From positions 1 to 6,980 of the forward strand of contig JAASTM010000117.1 of NCBI GenBank assembly GCA_021767325.1: 6,980 bases of DNA. The letters are read 5' to 3'. Positions 6,804-6,980 of the stretch are shown piece by piece. The DNA is from Spirochaetales bacterium (GTDB taxonomy: Bacteria > Spirochaetota > Spirochaetia > DSM-16054 > Sediminispirochaetaceae). A model generated the notes under the pieces. It was not told the DNA's origin. It saw only the letters and a list, made by a program, of their open reading frames with translations, and searched no databases. The translations under genes were made by a program, and so were the position numbers. Every line of letters starts with the position of its first letter. The first letter of the stretch is position 1.

Positions 6804-6832
6804 AAAGTACCAAAGCAGCGTTCTTTTGTCAA
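6804..6832 (-). promoter_or_regulatory. Promoter of tRNA-Thr
   Basis: On the minus strand a perfect TTGACA (6827-6832), a 17-base spacer and TACTTT (6804-6809). TGG directly before the -10 makes it an extended -10 type, compensating for the weak hexamer. The predicted start is about 10-15 bases before the tRNA, as expected for a stable RNA gene. Confidence 0.65.
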
Positions 6833-6893
6833 TACTTAATGTGGAGAAAGTTGTGAGACAAAAACACCACATGCCCACAGCGAGAATTGTTCT

Positions 6894-6980
6894 CTACCTC
6901 ACATCCACACGTACTTCGGAAAGTACCCCCCATCGAACCTGTCCAGGTTCCCTATCGAGCGTGACCACACGAGCATCTGC
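6894..6980 (-). CDS. Possible C-terminal end of an unrecognised gene
   Basis: One minus-strand frame is open from the window edge to a TAG at 6896-6894 and encodes 28 residues ending VRWGVLSEVRVDVR, with alternating hydrophobic residues as in beta strands. A second minus-strand frame is also open to a TGA at about 6900 and would end FDGGYFPKYVWM, and the plus strand is open too, so the frame is not certain. No family is recognised. No clear terminator follows before the tRNA-Thr promoter. Treat it as tentative. Confidence 0.3.
   Translation of the reverse strand, partial: ADARVVTLDREPGQVRWGVLSEVRVDVR
6911..6950. repeat. Two adjacent dyads near the right edge
   Basis: GTACTT-CGGA-AAGTAC (6911-6926) is a 6-bp stem with a 4-base centre. 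GAACCTG-TC-CAGGTTC (6935-6950) is a 7+7 dyad with a 2-base centre. They are 8 bases apart and lie within the possible coding end. They could be protein-binding sites, an RNA double hairpin near a gene end, or chance. Confidence 0.45.

Noticed and set aside
6935..6950. LexA (SOS) box
   Set aside because: GAAC and GTTC are separated by 8 bases, not the 4 of the GAACN4GTTC box.

Overview
The window is a bacterial transcription/translation core locus read entirely on the minus strand. In transcription order, from the right edge to the left, it holds: the possible tail of an unrecognised gene, tRNA-Thr(GGT), rpmG (L33), tRNA-Trp(CCA), secE, nusG, rplK (L11), rplA (L1), rplJ (L10), rplL (L7/L12) and the first ~1027 codons of rpoB, which runs off the left edge. 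The long plus-strand open frames are antisense shadows of these genes.

The organism is probably a spirochaete with roughly balanced GC (moderate confidence). The clearest pointer is in RpoB: rifampicin cluster I carries Asn where E. coli has Ser531, the state associated with natural rifampicin resistance in spirochaetes. The gene order rpmG-tRNA-Trp-secE-nusG-rplKAJL-rpoB and the style of the L1 and L33 proteins fit but are not decisive. No phylogeny could be run.

Right part (6980-6585): a possible C-terminal coding end containing two close dyads, then a strong-looking promoter for tRNA-Thr, then a second TTGACA element 23 bases past the tRNA that probably drives rpmG. Middle right (6584-6111): rpmG, tRNA-Trp and secE are tightly packed, with only 9 bases between the L33 stop and the tRNA. 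A run of nine T follows the tRNA directly, before secE. Middle (6034-3715): nusG, rplK, rplA and rplJ; rplK and rplA overlap by ATGA, and rplA-rplJ are 24 bases apart. Left part (3714-1): rplL is preceded by a 99-base spacer with an AT-rich candidate promoter. Between rplL and rpoB lie 145 bases with two hairpins, the second followed by a short T tract just before the rpoB ribosome binding site.

Together the genes supply a preprotein translocase subunit (SecE), a transcription elongation factor (NusG), the L1 and L10/L12 stalk proteins of the 50S subunit with L11 at the stalk base, L33, two tRNAs, and the catalytic beta subunit of RNA polymerase. I found no mobile element, CRISPR array or novel multi-gene system. 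The interest lies in the control elements between the genes and in the rifampicin-site residue.
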